A DNA stretch of 64,000 nt from Lysobacter sp036697405 (GCF_036697405.1 NZ_JBAHWA010000001.1:1101400-1165399); one strand, 5' to 3'; counted from the stretch's first letter, positions 17,029 through 27,424 are shown. Translations and numbers: made by a program. The notes: generated by a model not told the origin, from the sequence alone.

Positions 17029-17060
17029 AAAACAAAAAACCCGCGCTTTTCGGCGCGGGC
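17029..17060 (-). terminator. Rho-independent terminator/attenuator in the asnB leader
   Basis: On the minus strand GCGCGCC-type stem: arms at 17053-17059 and 17040-17046 (CCCGCGC / GCGCGGG) with loop CGAAAA, then a U-run TTTTTTGTTTT (17029-17039). It ends 51 bp before the asnB start and just after the leader ORF, so it can only stop transcripts before they enter asnB. Its 5' arm (CGCGGGC in plus-strand terms, 17054-17060) is also complementary to leader bases 17102-17108, giving a mutually exclusive antiterminator. Confidence 0.85.
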
Positions 17061-17091
17061 TTCTTGAGCGATTGAGCGTGTGTTGCGCGCG

Positions 17092-17211
17092 CTAATCGCC
17101 GGCCCGCGGAAGGCTGGCGTTATTGCGATTGTTATTGTTCGACGCAGCCACGGCCGCGCGGCCGCGAAGGGCGGCGCTGCGGATCAGGGCGGTGGCGAAG
17201 GGGCGGGACAT
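17092..17211 (-). CDS. Asn-rich leader peptide of asnB (candidate attenuator)
   Basis: A 39-codon ORF on the minus strand starting ATG at 17211, with AGGA 9 nt upstream, and ending TAG at 17092. Residues 25-31 are Asn-Asn-Asn-Asn-Arg-Asn-Asn: six Asn codons (AAC/AAT, 17119-17139) in seven. AAT is otherwise rare in this genome. The run is followed by Ala-Ser-Leu-Pro-Arg-Ala-Gly-Asp. Bases 17102-17108, 10 nt past the last Asn codon, can pair with the 5' arm of the terminator. A ribosome stalled on Asn codons would leave them free; one that reaches the stop would cover them. This is the layout of the his, leu and thr leaders. Function is inferred; the geometry is seen. Confidence 0.75.
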   Translation of the reverse strand: MSRPFATALIRSAALRGRAAVAASNNNNRNNASLPRAGD

Positions 17212-17333
17212 GGCTCGATCCTGCTTGAGGCCGGGACGGTTTGCAAGCGCCCCCGCCGCGGCCGCCTCCCGCGGACCTCCGCGGCCCCGGAACCGGCCGG
17301 CCAATCGGCTAAGCTGCGCCGCGGAGGGAACTC

Positions 17334-19694
17334 ATGGCCAAATGGATCAAGCGCGGCCTGCTCGCGCTGGGGGTGGTGGCACTGCTCGCGGTCGCGGGCG
17401 CCTGGTGGCTGATGCGCGGCAGCCTGCCGCAACTGGAGGGCGAGCTGAGCCTGCAGGGCCTGTCGGCGCCGGTGACCGTGCAGCGCGACGCGCAGGGCGT
17501 GGTCACCATCGACGCCGCCAACGAGACCGATGCGATCCGCGCGCTGGGCTACGTCCACGCGCAGGAACGCTATTTCGAGATGGACCTGCTGCGCCGCACC
17601 GCGGCCGGCGAGCTGTCGGCGCTGTTCGGACCGATCGCGGTCGAGGTGGACCAGCGCCGGCGCATCCACCGCCTGCGCGCGCGCACCGAACAACAGCTGC
17701 AGAATTTCGCCGGCGAACAACGCCCGCTGCTGCAGGCCTACACCGACGGCGTCAACGACGGCCTGGGCGCGCTGCGCGCCCGGCCCTGGCCCTATCTGTT
17801 GCTGGGCACGCAACCGCAGCGCTGGCAGTTGGCCGACTCGGCCCTGGTCGGCTACGCGATGTACTTCGACCTGCAGGACGCCGACAACCTGCGCGAACGC
17901 GCGCTGTGGAAGCTGCGCCCGGCCCTGCCGCCGGCCCTGTATGCGCTGCTGACCCACGACGGCAGCACCTGGGACGCGCCGCTGTTCGGCAACGCCCGCG
18001 GCGACGCCGTGCTGCCGGATGCGGCGAGCCTGGACCTGCGCGCGCTGCCCGCGCCGGACCAACCGCTGGCCGAAGTACCGCGCCGCAACGAGGTCGGCAG
18101 CAACAACTTCGCCGTCGCCGGCAGCCGAACGCGCGACGGCCGCGCCATCGTCGCCGACGACATGCACCTGGGCCTGCGCACGCCCAACCTGTGGTTCCGC
18201 GCGCGCCTGCGCTACGCCGACGCGCGCGTGCCCGGCGGCCGCATCGATGCCGGCGGCTTCACCCTACCCGGCCTGCCCGCGCTGGTGGTCGGCAGCAACG
18301 GCCGCATCGCCTGGGGCTTCACCAACAGCTACGGCGACTGGCTGGACTGGGCGATCGCGCCCGGCTGCGCCGGCGCCGCGCCCAAGGCCTGCGCCGGCCT
18401 GCGCACCTACGAGGAACGCATCGAGGTCAAGGGCGAGGCGGCGCGCGTACTGCGCGTGCGCGAAACCGCCTGGGGCCCGCTGATGCACGACAACCCCGAC
18501 GGCAGCGCGCTGGCTTTGCGCTGGTCGGCGCACCTGCCCGGCGGGCTCAACCTGGGCCTGGCCAGGCTGACCCGCGCGCAGTCGCTGGACGAGGCCCTGC
18601 GCGATGCGCAGGACGTGGCCCTGCCGGTGCAGAACCTGGTGGTCGGCGACCGCTCGGGGCGGATCGCCTGGCGCCTGCTCGGCCCGATCCCGCAGCGCGC
18701 GCCGGCCTGCACCCCGGCGGTGCCGCTGGCCGCCGACGCGGCCGCGGCCTGCCCGCCCTGGGCCGTGCGCACCGACACCGCGCCGCAACTGATCGACCCA
18801 CCGGGCGGGCGCCTGTGGACCGCCAACTCGCGCACCCTCGACGGCGCCGAGCTGGCGCGCATCGGCGACGGCGGCCTGGTCCTGGGCGCGCGCGCGCGGC
18901 AGATTCGCGACGACCTGATGAGCAAACCGCGTCTGGACGAACGCGATCTGCTGCGGGTCCAGCTCGACGACCGCGCGATCTTCCTCGCACGCTGGTGGAC
19001 CCTGCTGCGCGATCGGGCCGCACAGGCCAAGGACGCGCCCGCGCTACGCGAACTCGCCGCCGCGTCCGCGCATTGGGAAGGCCGCGCGGTGCCGGAATCG
19101 GTGAGCTATCGGGTGGTGCGTTCCTGGCGCCTGGCCGTGCACGACCGCCTGATCGACGGCCTGACCGCGCCGGCGCGCGTGCGCCAGGGCCGCGATTTCG
19201 AAATGCCCGAACTACCGCAGTTCGAAGGCGTGGCCTGGCCGCTGGTCAGCCGGCGCCCGGCGCATCTGCTGCCGCGGCGCTATCCGAGCTGGGACGCGCT
19301 GTTCGAGGATGCCGCGCGCCAGGTCCGCGACGATCTCGCCAAGCAGGGGCCGCTGGCGCAGCGCCGCTGGGGCGAACGCAACACCGCCGCGATCTGCCAT
19401 CCGCTGTCGCGCGCCCTGCCCGGCTTCGCCAAGCCGGCGCTATGCATGCCCGCCGACGAACTGCCCGGCGACGTCGCCATGCCGCGTGTGCAGCGCCAGG
19501 ATTTCGGCGCCTCCGAGCGCATGGTGGTGGCGCCCGGGCACGAGGCCGAGGGCATCATCCACATGCCCGGCGGCCAGAGCGGGCATCCGCTGTCGCCGTA
19601 CTGGGGCGCGGGCCACGACGATTGGGTGCAGGGGCGGGCCTCGCCCTTCCTGCCGGGGGCGACGCGGTATCGGTTGACGCTCAAGCCGCGTTGA
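17334..19694 (+). CDS. Penicillin acylase family (Ntn-hydrolase) amidase
   Basis: A 786-residue S45-family protein. Members are autocatalytically cut into alpha and beta chains, and the new N-terminal Ser attacks acyl-amide bonds (beta-lactams, N-acyl-homoserine lactones and others). The beta-chain Ser256 lies in RRNEVGSNNFAVAG. Further family motifs are DAIRALGYVHAQERYFEMDL and IVADDMHLGLRTPNLWF. Residues 1-25 form an N-terminal signal or membrane anchor, so the enzyme is periplasmic or membrane-attached. ATG 17334 follows GGAGGGAACTC. It is divergent from the asnB leader with only about 120 bp between them. The substrate cannot be told from sequence; acyl-homoserine-lactone acylase is one option. 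Confidence 0.92.
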   Translation: MAKWIKRGLLALGVVALLAVAGAWWLMRGSLPQLEGELSLQGLSAPVTVQRDAQGVVTIDAANETDAIRALGYVHAQERYFEMDLLRRTAAGELSALFGPIAVEVDQRRRIHRLRARTEQQLQNFAGEQRPLLQAYTDGVNDGLGALRARPWPYLLLGTQPQRWQLADSALVGYAMYFDLQDADNLRERALWKLRPALPPALYALLTHDGSTWDAPLFGNARGDAVLPDAASLDLRALPAPDQPLAEVPRRNEVGSNNFAVAGSRTRDGRAIVADDMHLGLRTPNLWFRARLRYADARVPGGRIDAGGFTLPGLPALVVGSNGRIAWGFTNSYGDWLDWAIAPGCAGAAPKACAGLRTYEERIEVKGEAARVLRVRETAWGPLMHDNPDGSALALRWSAHLPGGLNLGLARLTRAQSLDEALRDAQDVALPVQNLVVGDRSGRIAWRLLGPIPQRAPACTPAVPLAADAAAACPPWAVRTDTAPQLIDPPGGRLWTANSRTLDGAELARIGDGGLVLGARARQIRDDLMSKPRLDERDLLRVQLDDRAIFLARWWTLLRDRAAQAKDAPALRELAAASAHWEGRAVPESVSYRVVRSWRLAVHDRLIDGLTAPARVRQGRDFEMPELPQFEGVAWPLVSRRPAHLLPRRYPSWDALFEDAARQVRDDLAKQGPLAQRRWGERNTAAICHPLSRALPGFAKPALCMPADELPGDVAMPRVQRQDFGASERMVVAPGHEAEGIIHMPGGQSGHPLSPYWGAGHDDWVQGRASPFLPGATRYRLTLKPR

Positions 19695-19810
19695 GGCGTG
19701 GCGCCTTGGGAACAGCGCGGTCGTGCGCAGTGGCGCGATCGCGGCTTATGACCGAAGGAAATCCCCGTGGGACGCCGCTCTCACAGAGAGCGGCGGCGTT
19801 CGCTTCATGC

Positions 19811-19933
19811 GGGAGCGGCGTGAGCCGCGATTTGGACACCACGCTTGGCGCCCCTCAAAGGACCATGCGGCGTCCCGCCATGTCGTGGGCTTCCGGTGGC
19901 GCTTGCTTGCTGTGGGAGCGGCGCAAGCCGCGA
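19811..19933 (+). repeat. Two direct copies of the GGGAGCGGCG..AGCCGCGA intergenic repeat
   Basis: GGGAGCGGCGTGAGCCGCGA at 19811-19830 and GGGAGCGGCGCAAGCCGCGA at 19914-19933, same orientation. Both are followed by a similar GGACACCAC..TGGCGC flank, so the repeat unit is about 45 bp with about 100-bp spacing. Related inverted pairs occur around tsf. No gene is seen between 19695 and 20000. Confidence 0.7.
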
Positions 19934-20000
19934 TTGGGTGGGACACCACAGCTGGCGCGCCACCACCCCGGCAGCGCGCCTCATCGGCAGCGTCGGACGA

Positions 20001-21155
20001 CTACGACGCCGGGTCCAGCAGCCGCTCGATCAAGGCCAGGTACAGATCCGGCAGCGCCTCCAGATCGGCCACCGACACGTTCTCGTCGACCTTGTGGATG
20101 CTGGCGTTGATGGGGCCGATCTCGATGCACTGCGCGCCCAGCGGCGCGATGAAGCGCGCGTCGGAGGTGCCGCCGCCGGTGCTCTCTTCCGGCGCGGCGC
20201 CGGCGAACCGCGCCAGCACCTCGCGCGCGGCCGCGCGCAGCGGCCCCTCCGGGGTGTAGAAGGGCTCGCCGCCGCGGAACCAGCGCAACTCGTATTCCAG
20301 GCCGTGCGCGCGCAGCACCTGCTCGCACTCGCGCTCCAGCGCCTCGGCGTTCCAGCTCGGGTTGTAGCGCAGATTGAACAGCACCTGCAGCTCGCCCGGA
20401 ATCACGTTGTTGGCGCCGGTGCCGGCATGCACGTTGCTGATCTGGAAGCTGGTCGGCGGGAAGGTCTCGTAGCCCTCATCCCAACGCCGCGCGGCCAGTT
20501 CCGACAGCGCCGGCATGGCCTGGTGGATCGGATTGCGCGCCTTGTCCGGGTAGGCGACATGGCCCTGCACGCCGATCACGTTCAAGGTCGCCGACAAAGT
20601 GCCGCGACGGCCGACGCGCAGCAGATCGCCGAGTTTGGCGGTCGACGAAGGCTCGCCGGTCACGCACCAGTCGATGCGCTCGCCGCGCGCGCGAAAGCCG
20701 TCGGCGACGCGGCGCACGCCGTCGATGGCGTCGCCCTCCTCGTCGGAGGTCAGCAGCAAGGCGACGCGTCCCGGGTGCTGGGGATGCGCGGCGACGAAGC
20801 GCTCCAGCGCGACCACGAACGCGGCCACACTGCCCTTCATATCGGCCGCGCCGCGGCCGTACAGCACGCCGTCGCGGATCTCGGGCAGGTAGGGATCGCT
20901 GGCCCAGGCCTCGACCGGGCCGGAGGGCACCACGTCGGTATGGCCCAGCAGCACCAGGGTCGGCCCCGCGCCATCGCCGTGCACGGCCCAGAGATTGTCG
21001 ACCTCGCCGTAGCGCAGATGTTCGCAGGCAAAACCCGCCTGGCCCAGGCGTTCGGCGATCAGGCGCTGACAGCCCAGGTCGTCGGGCGTGACCGAGGGAC
21101 GCGCGATCAGGTCGCAGGTCAGGGCCAACACCGCGCTGGCGGCCGCCGCGCTCAC
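20001..21155 (-). CDS. dapE: Succinyl-diaminopimelate desuccinylase
   Basis: A 384-residue di-zinc M20 hydrolase that removes succinate from N-succinyl-LL-DAP in lysine and peptidoglycan precursor synthesis. Metal and catalytic motifs: LVLLGHTDVVPSGP, LYGRGAADMKGSVAAF and LLTSDEEGDAIDGVRR (Glu-Glu pair); the dimerisation domain has GVQGHVAYPDKARNPIH. GTG at 21155 overlaps the TGA of the ArsC-like gene (GTGA), so translation is coupled. It is the last gene of the map-glnD-dapD run, so two lysine-pathway genes of the pathway sit in one transcript. Confidence 0.97.
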   Translation of the reverse strand: MSAAAASAVLALTCDLIARPSVTPDDLGCQRLIAERLGQAGFACEHLRYGEVDNLWAVHGDGAGPTLVLLGHTDVVPSGPVEAWASDPYLPEIRDGVLYGRGAADMKGSVAAFVVALERFVAAHPQHPGRVALLLTSDEEGDAIDGVRRVADGFRARGERIDWCVTGEPSSTAKLGDLLRVGRRGTLSATLNVIGVQGHVAYPDKARNPIHQAMPALSELAARRWDEGYETFPPTSFQISNVHAGTGANNVIPGELQVLFNLRYNPSWNAEALERECEQVLRAHGLEYELRWFRGGEPFYTPEGPLRAAAREVLARFAGAAPEESTGGGTSDARFIAPLGAQCIEIGPINASIHKVDENVSVADLEALPDLYLALIERLLDPAS

Positions 21156-21511
21156 GAACCGATCCCGAAGCGCTGCTTGAAGCCGTTGTCGCTGAAGCCC
21201 TGGGTGACCTTGCCGTCATCGGTCACCACGACCGGGCGCCGGATCAACTGCGGGTACTCCTTGAGCAACAGCTTCCACTCCGCGTCCGAGGCCGGTTCCT
21301 TGCGGTTCGGCGGCAAGGTGCGCCAGGTGGTCGAGGACTTGTTGATCATCGCGTCCCAGCCGCCGAGCTGGTCGCGCCAGCCCAGCAGGGTTTCCGGCGC
21401 CTGCCGGTTGTCGCGATAGTCGACGAAGCTGTGCGCGACGCCGAAGCGGTCCAGCCACTTGCGGGCCTTCTTGCAGGTGTCGCAGTTGTTCAAGCCGTAC
21501 AGGGTGGTCAT
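21152..21511 (-). CDS. ArsC/Spx-family reductase-like protein (YffB)
   Basis: A 119-residue ArsC-like thioredoxin-fold protein. LYGLNNCDTCKKARKWLDRF holds Cys10-x2-Cys13 near the N-terminus, and the FVDYRDNRQAPE, STTWRTLPPNRKEP and IRRPVVVTDDGKVTQGFSD segments are typical of the YffB/Spx-like branch rather than true arsenate reductases. In many proteobacteria yffB lies directly before dapE, as here. The biological role of YffB is not settled. The ATG at 21511 overlaps the TGA of the upstream gene (ATGA), and its own stop overlaps the dapE start. Confidence 0.9.
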   Translation of the reverse strand: MTTLYGLNNCDTCKKARKWLDRFGVAHSFVDYRDNRQAPETLLGWRDQLGGWDAMINKSSTTWRTLPPNRKEPASDAEWKLLLKEYPQLIRRPVVVTDDGKVTQGFSDNGFKQRFGIGS

Positions 21512-22017
21512 GAGCGGATTGCTTTCTCGTTCGTGGTCAGCACGCGTCCGGACAGATCGTCGGCCACCAGGTTGCCTGCGAAGTAATACGAAGCCGGCGG
21601 ATTGACGCGGGGGCAGAACAGGATCTTGCCGCCGTCGCGCAGATGCAAGCTCACGGTCGGCGAATGACGCAACCCCCGGCTTTCCACCTTGATGATCTCG
21701 GTCAGCGGCAAGCTGATATCGATGCCTGAGCGTCGCACGAGCAGACGCTCGCCGTCGTCCCAGACCTCGTCCGCCATCTGCCGCTGCAATCTCCAACCCA
21801 ACCAGCCTATCGCCGTGGCGAACACGGCGAGGATGGGGGCCACCTGCAACCACGGCAGACCATCCCTGGACGCCATCGCGGCGATCGTGCCGAGGCAGAC
21901 CCCGCCCATGAGCACAGGAGCCAGGACCTTGGTCAAGCGGTTGTCCACGCGCGAGATTCGCTGCATGCCTGAGGTGAGCGGATCGCGAACGTTTGGTTCG
22001 CCGACAAGCGCACCCAT
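21508..22017 (-). CDS. Membrane protein of unknown function in the dap operon
   Basis: A 169-residue protein that I do not recognise. A short hydrophilic N-terminus is followed by two hydrophobic helices (VLAPVLMGGVCLGTIAAMA and APILAVFATAIGWLGW). The C-terminal ~90 residues are soluble and resemble a PH-like or DUF-type domain: DEVWDDGERLLVRRSGIDIS, then LTEIIKVESRGLRHSPTVSL. Predicted inner-membrane protein with a cytoplasmic C-terminal domain. It begins 8 bp after dapD and its TGA overlaps the ATG of the ArsC-like gene, so it is embedded in the operon. Its codon use is less GC-biased than its neighbours, suggesting later insertion. Similar proteins occur singly in xanthomonads, by recollection only. 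Confidence 0.75.
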   Translation of the reverse strand: MGALVGEPNVRDPLTSGMQRISRVDNRLTKVLAPVLMGGVCLGTIAAMASRDGLPWLQVAPILAVFATAIGWLGWRLQRQMADEVWDDGERLLVRRSGIDISLPLTEIIKVESRGLRHSPTVSLHLRDGGKILFCPRVNPPASYYFAGNLVADDLSGRVLTTNEKAIRS

Positions 22018-22025
22018 CGACCGCC

Positions 22026-22924
<899 letters not shown>

Positions 22925-22928
<4 letters not shown>

Positions 22929-25603
22929 CGATGGTCTCCTTCCAGGCAGGCGAGCAGCGCGTCGCGCAGCGCCTGCTGTTGCGTTTCGTCGAGCGCGCGA
23001 TCGCGCCCGTCGGTGTCGGGGCTGGTGATCTGGAACATGTCCTCGGCGCGTTCGCCGAAGGTGGCGATGCGCGCGTCGTGCACGCGCAGCGCCTGGTTGC
23101 GCAGGGTCATGGCGACGTCGGCGAGCAGGCCCGGCCGGTCGGTGCAGACCAGGCTGAGCAGGGTGCGCTCGCCGGCGCCGCCGGCGCTGTCGCTGCCGGA
23201 TTTGTCGACCGTGTTGAAGCCGATCTGCGGCACGATGCGGAAATGCTTGAGGTGGCGCGGCTGGGCGCGGCGCGCGGGCTTGACCCGGTCCAGCGGCGCG
23301 GCCAGGGCCGCGGCCAGGCGGCGCTCGACCTCCTCGGCCGAGGGTGGATGGCGCGGGTCGGTGGGCACGACTTCGAAGGTGTCGAAAATGGTGCCCTGCG
23401 GGCCGTCCAGCACGCGCGCCTGTTGGATCGCCAGGCCGAGGCGGTCCAGGGTGGCCACGATCGCGGCGAACAGGCCGTCGCGGTCGGGCGAATGCACGAA
23501 CACCTCGAGCGCGCCGGCGAGCGCGCTGACCGGGCGCGCACGCACGCGGGTGTCGCCGACCAGCACGCCGCGCAGCGAGGCGGCCTGCCAGGCGATCTGA
23601 TCGGGGCGGCCGCGCTGGAAGCCGATCTCGGGCATGCGCGCGAACAAGGCCGCGATCTCGTCGTCGCCGCTGCCGAACGCGGCCAGCATGGCGTGCGCGG
23701 CGGCGCGGGTTTCGGCGGCGCGCTCGGCGCCGGCGACCGGGTGTTCCAGGCCGCGCCGCAGCGCCAGGCGGGTGGCGGTGTACAGGTCGGCCATCAGCCG
23801 GTCCTTCCACGCGTTCCACAGCTTGGGCGAGGTGCCGGCGATATCGGCGCAGGTCAACAGGTACAGATGGTCCAGGCGCTCGCGATCGGCGACCTTGCCG
23901 GCGAAGCGGTGGATCACTTCCGGATCGGCGATGTCCTGCTTCTGCGCGGTCACCGACATCAGCAGGTGCTGGCGCACCAGCCATTCGATCAGGGCGGTGT
24001 CGGCCTCGCTCAGGCCCATGACGGTGCCGAACACGCGCGCGTCGTCGCCGCCGAGTTCGGAATGGTCGCCGCCGCGGCCCTTGGCGATGTCGTGGAACAG
24101 GCCCGCCAGCAGCAGCAGCTCGGGCTTGCGCAGGCGCGGCCAGACTTCGTGGGCGATGCTGAAGCGTTCGTCGGCCACGCCCGAAGCGAAGCGGGCCAGA
24201 TTGCGCAGCACCGCCAGGGTGTGCTGATCGACGGTGTAGACGTGGAACAGGTCGAACTGCATGCGCCCGGAGACTTTGGAGAACGCCGGAATCCAGCGCC
24301 CGAGCACGCCCAGGCGGGCCATGCGTTCGAGCGCATGGACCGGATGCGGGCCGCGCAGGATCGCCAGGAAGCGTTCGCGCAGCGCCGGTTCGGCGGCTTC
24401 GAAACTGGGAATGCGCGACAGCGACTCGGCCAGCGCGCGCGCGGTGCGCGAATGCAGGCCGCGCACGCCGTCGTGCTCGGCCCAGGCCGCGAACAGGGCG
24501 AAGATGTCGTCGGCGTCGCGCGGCCACTGCGGCGAACGCGCGGCGATGTAGTCGCGACGCAGCTCGAAGGCCTCGAACGCGCCGTGCATCGGCACCGGCG
24601 TGGGCTCGCCTTCGATCTGCTCCTCGTAGCGCTGCAGCAGGCGTTCGCCGATGCGCAGCACCAGCGCCGCGCTACGGTAGAAGCCCTGCATCATCTGCTC
24701 GACGGCGAGGTTGTCGGCATTGTCGACGTGGCCCAGGCGTTCGGCCAGCAGCTTCTGGTAGTCGAAGCGCAGGCGCTCCTCGCGCTTGCGCGCGACCAGG
24801 TGCAGGCCGAAGCGCAGGCGCGACAGGGCGCGGCGCTCGCGCTCCAGGGTGGTCAGCTCGTCGATGCCGAGCTGGCCGATCGCGACCAGGGATTCCAGAT
24901 CGGCGGTGCCGATGATGCGCAGCGCCATCCAGTGCAGGGTCTGCACGTCGCGCAGGCCGCCAGGGCCTTCCTTGAGATTGGGCTCGAGGTTGTCGGCGGT
25001 GTCGCCGTAGCGGGCGTGGCGCTGGCGCAGTTCCTCGCGCTTGGCCAGGAAAAATTCGCGCGCCGGCCACACGTACAGCGGCGCGATCGCGGCCTGCAGG
25101 GTGGCGCCGGCGTGGTGGTCGGCGGCCAGCGGGCGCGCTTCGAGCATCGCCGTGAGCACGGTGATGTCGGCCGCGGCCTCGGTGCACTGCGCGGCCGAGC
25201 GCACCGCGTGACCGACCGGCAGGCCGCCGTCCCACAGCAGGGTGAAGAAGCGCCCCAGGGCGTCGGCGTGCTCGGCCTGGGCCTGCGGCTCGGCCAGCAC
25301 CAGCAGGTCGATGTCGGATTGCGGGAACAGTTCGCCGCGACCGTAGCCGCCGACCGCGAACAGCGCCAGCGGTGCGTCGGCGGGCACGCTGTCGCGCCAG
25401 GCCGCGCGCACTTCGGCGTCGACGGTGTCGGCGCGCACGCGCAGCAGGCGATCGATGTCGACTTCGGGGCCGGCGTCGAAACGCTGCGCCAATGCCGCGT
25501 CGACCGCGGTCAACGCGGCGCGGATCGACGCCGCCCGGTCGGCGCCATGCGCCGTTGCGCCCGGCTCCGCCAGGCCAGAGCCGGCGGCGGCGCTACCGGT
25601 CAT
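22925..25603 (-). CDS. glnD: Bifunctional uridylyltransferase/uridylyl-removing enzyme
   Basis: An 892-residue nitrogen sensor that uridylylates PII proteins when glutamine is low and removes UMP when it is high. Order: nucleotidyltransferase domain with FAVGGYGRGELFPQSDIDLL (metal-binding Asp pair), a helical middle, an HD domain (LLLAGLFHDIAKGRGGDHSE), then two C-terminal ACT domains (VFVHSPDRDGLFAAIVATLD and LLSLVCTDRPGLLADVAMTL) that bind glutamine. ATG 25603 overlaps the stop of map (ATGA). The longer frame upstream lies inside map and is not real. glnD and dapD overlap too. The map-glnD-dapD order is common in proteobacteria. Confidence 0.97.
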
Positions 25604-26376
25604 AGGTCGTTGTCGTCGCCGGGCAGCCGGGTCAGGATCTCGACGCCGTCGTCGGTCACCGCGACCGTGTGCTCCCACTGCGCCGAAAGCTTGCGGTCCT
25701 TGGTGACCACGGTCCAGCCGTCGGGCAGCAGTTTGGTGTGGCGCGCGCCTTCGTTGATCATCGGCTCGATGGTGAAGGTCATGCCTGGCTTCAGCACCAG
25801 GCCTTCGCCAGCGCGGCCGTAATGCAGCACCTGCGGATCCTCGTGGTAGATCCGGCCGATGCCGTGGCCGCAATACTCGCGCACCACGCTGAAACGTTCG
25901 GACTCGGCGTACTGCTGGATCGCCGCGCCGATGTCGCCCAGGGTCGAACCCGGCTTGACCGTGCGGATGCCGCGGAACATGGCTTCGCGGGTCACGTCGA
26001 CCAGGCGCTTGGCCATGACCGAAGGCGTGCCGACGATGTACATGCGGCTGGTATCGCCGTGCCAGCCGTCCTTGATGACGGTGACATCGATGTTGACGAT
26101 GTCGCCTTCCTTCAGGACCTTGGACTCGCTCGGGATGCCGTGGCAGATGACGTTGTTGACCGAGGTGCAGACCGTCTTGGGGAAACCCTTGTAGCCGACG
26201 TTGGCCGGGATCGCCTGCTGGACGTTGACGATGTGGTCGTGGCAGAGCTTGTCCAGGGCCTCGGTGGTGACGCCGGGCTTCACGTGCGGGGCGATCATCT
26301 GCAGCACCTCGGCGGCCAGGCGGCCGGCGACGCGCATCTTCTCGATCTCGTCCGGAGTTTTGATGGTAATGGGCAT
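25600..26376 (-). CDS. map: Methionine aminopeptidase, type I
   Basis: A 258-residue M24 metallopeptidase that removes the N-terminal Met from nascent proteins. Metal ligands: VNIDVTVIKDGWHGDTSRMY (Asp/Asp), EYCGHGIGRIYHEDPQV (His), MTFTIEPMINEG (Glu) and QWEHTVAVTDDG (Glu). Length is that of the type I family. ATG 26376 (MPITIKTPDEIEKMR) is preferred by comparison with the family; an ATG at 26394 (MSDNARMPITI) is an alternative, and neither has a clear Shine-Dalgarno. First gene of the minus-strand operon, divergent from the MBL-fold gene. Confidence 0.97.
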   Translation of the reverse strand: MPITIKTPDEIEKMRVAGRLAAEVLQMIAPHVKPGVTTEALDKLCHDHIVNVQQAIPANVGYKGFPKTVCTSVNNVICHGIPSESKVLKEGDIVNIDVTVIKDGWHGDTSRMYIVGTPSVMAKRLVDVTREAMFRGIRTVKPGSTLGDIGAAIQQYAESERFSVVREYCGHGIGRIYHEDPQVLHYGRAGEGLVLKPGMTFTIEPMINEGARHTKLLPDGWTVVTKDRKLSAQWEHTVAVTDDGVEILTRLPGDDNDL

Positions 26377-26497
26377 GCGGGCATTATCGCTCATTTGCAG
26401 CGCGCCCATTCAGGGCGGGCCTGGGACGGAGCATCCGCCGCCTCGCAACGCCCAGCCCCGACGGCGCCTGCGCCACCGACAGACAGGAGTGCCTACC

Positions 26498-27424
26498 GTG
26501 CCGCCGTTCCGATTGCTGCTCCCGGCCGCGCTGACCGGCCTGTTCATGCTGATGCCGGCCACGGCCGCCGAACCGGCGTCCCAGGCCGGCGCCGCGCCCG
26601 CCCCGGCCTTCACCGAGCTCGCGCCCGGCGCCTGGATCTACCAGGGCAGCGGCGGCGCGGTGCTGCTGGCCGTGGGCGAGGACGGCGCCGTCCTGGTCGA
26701 CACCGACCTGCCCAAAGGCGCGCCGCAGCTGTTGGCGGCGCTGGACGCGCGTACCCGCCTGCCGCTGCGCTACGCGGTCAACACCCACTGGCATTTGGAC
26801 CACGTCGGCGCCAATCGCGAGCTGGGCGAGCGCGGCGCGGTGGTGGTCGCGCACGAAAACGCGCGCGCACGCATGGCCGTGGACACCTACCTCAAGCACC
26901 ACGACCGGATCATGCCGGCCCTGCCCGCTCAGGCCCTGCCCGGCCTGACCCTGGCCGGCGACGGCCGCGCCCCGGTCGCCACGGTCCGCCTGCGCGGCCT
27001 GGAACTGCGCCTGATCCACATGCCGCGCGCGCATACCGACGGCGACCTGCTGGCCTTCCTGCCCGCCGCCAACGTGCTGCACCTGGGCGACTGCTTCTTC
27101 AACGGCCTCTACCCAATCATCGACACCGGCACCGGCGGCAGCGTCGATGGCCTGATCGCGGCCCTGGACATGGGCCTGGGCTTGGCCGACGAGCGCAGCC
27201 GCATCGTCGCCGGCCACGGCCCGATCGGCGCCAAGGCCGATCTCAAGGCTGCGCGAGACATGCTTGCCGAGGTCCGCGACCGGGTCGCCAGGCTCAAGCG
27301 CGCGGGCCGGACCCGCGAACAGGTCCTGGCCGCGGCCCCGACCGCCGACCTGGACCCGCGCTGGGGCCAGGGCTGGGTCAAACCGGCTCAGTTCGTGGGC
27401 TCGGTCTACGACAGCCTGCCCTGA
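26498..27424 (+). CDS. Secreted metallo-beta-lactamase-fold hydrolase
   Basis: A 308-residue MBL-fold protein. The N-terminus is a signal peptide (RLLLPAALTGLFMLMPATA), so the enzyme is periplasmic. Zinc motifs: NTHWHLDHVGANRELGERG (HxHxDH), PRAHTDGDLLAFLPAANVLH, LGDCFFNGLYP and IVAGHGPIGAKADL. Such proteins range from beta-lactamases to general hydrolases; the absence of typical B1/B3 substrate-loop features makes true antibiotic hydrolysis uncertain. The GTG at 26498 is selected because ACAGGAG is 8 nt upstream and the signal peptide begins there; the longer frame has no sense. It stands between map and the rpsB leader, each with its own promoter region. Confidence 0.88.
   Translation: MPPFRLLLPAALTGLFMLMPATAAEPASQAGAAPAPAFTELAPGAWIYQGSGGAVLLAVGEDGAVLVDTDLPKGAPQLLAALDARTRLPLRYAVNTHWHLDHVGANRELGERGAVVVAHENARARMAVDTYLKHHDRIMPALPAQALPGLTLAGDGRAPVATVRLRGLELRLIHMPRAHTDGDLLAFLPAANVLHLGDCFFNGLYPIIDTGTGGSVDGLIAALDMGLGLADERSRIVAGHGPIGAKADLKAARDMLAEVRDRVARLKRAGRTREQVLAAAPTADLDPRWGQGWVKPAQFVGSVYDSLP

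Noticed and set aside
22931..25822. A 963-codon plus-strand frame opposite glnD
   Set aside because: Antisense shadow; glnD domains are complete.
26498..27424. True antibiotic-hydrolysing metallo-beta-lactamase
   Set aside because: Only the general MBL zinc motif is visible; family-specific substrate features were not seen, so only the fold is called.
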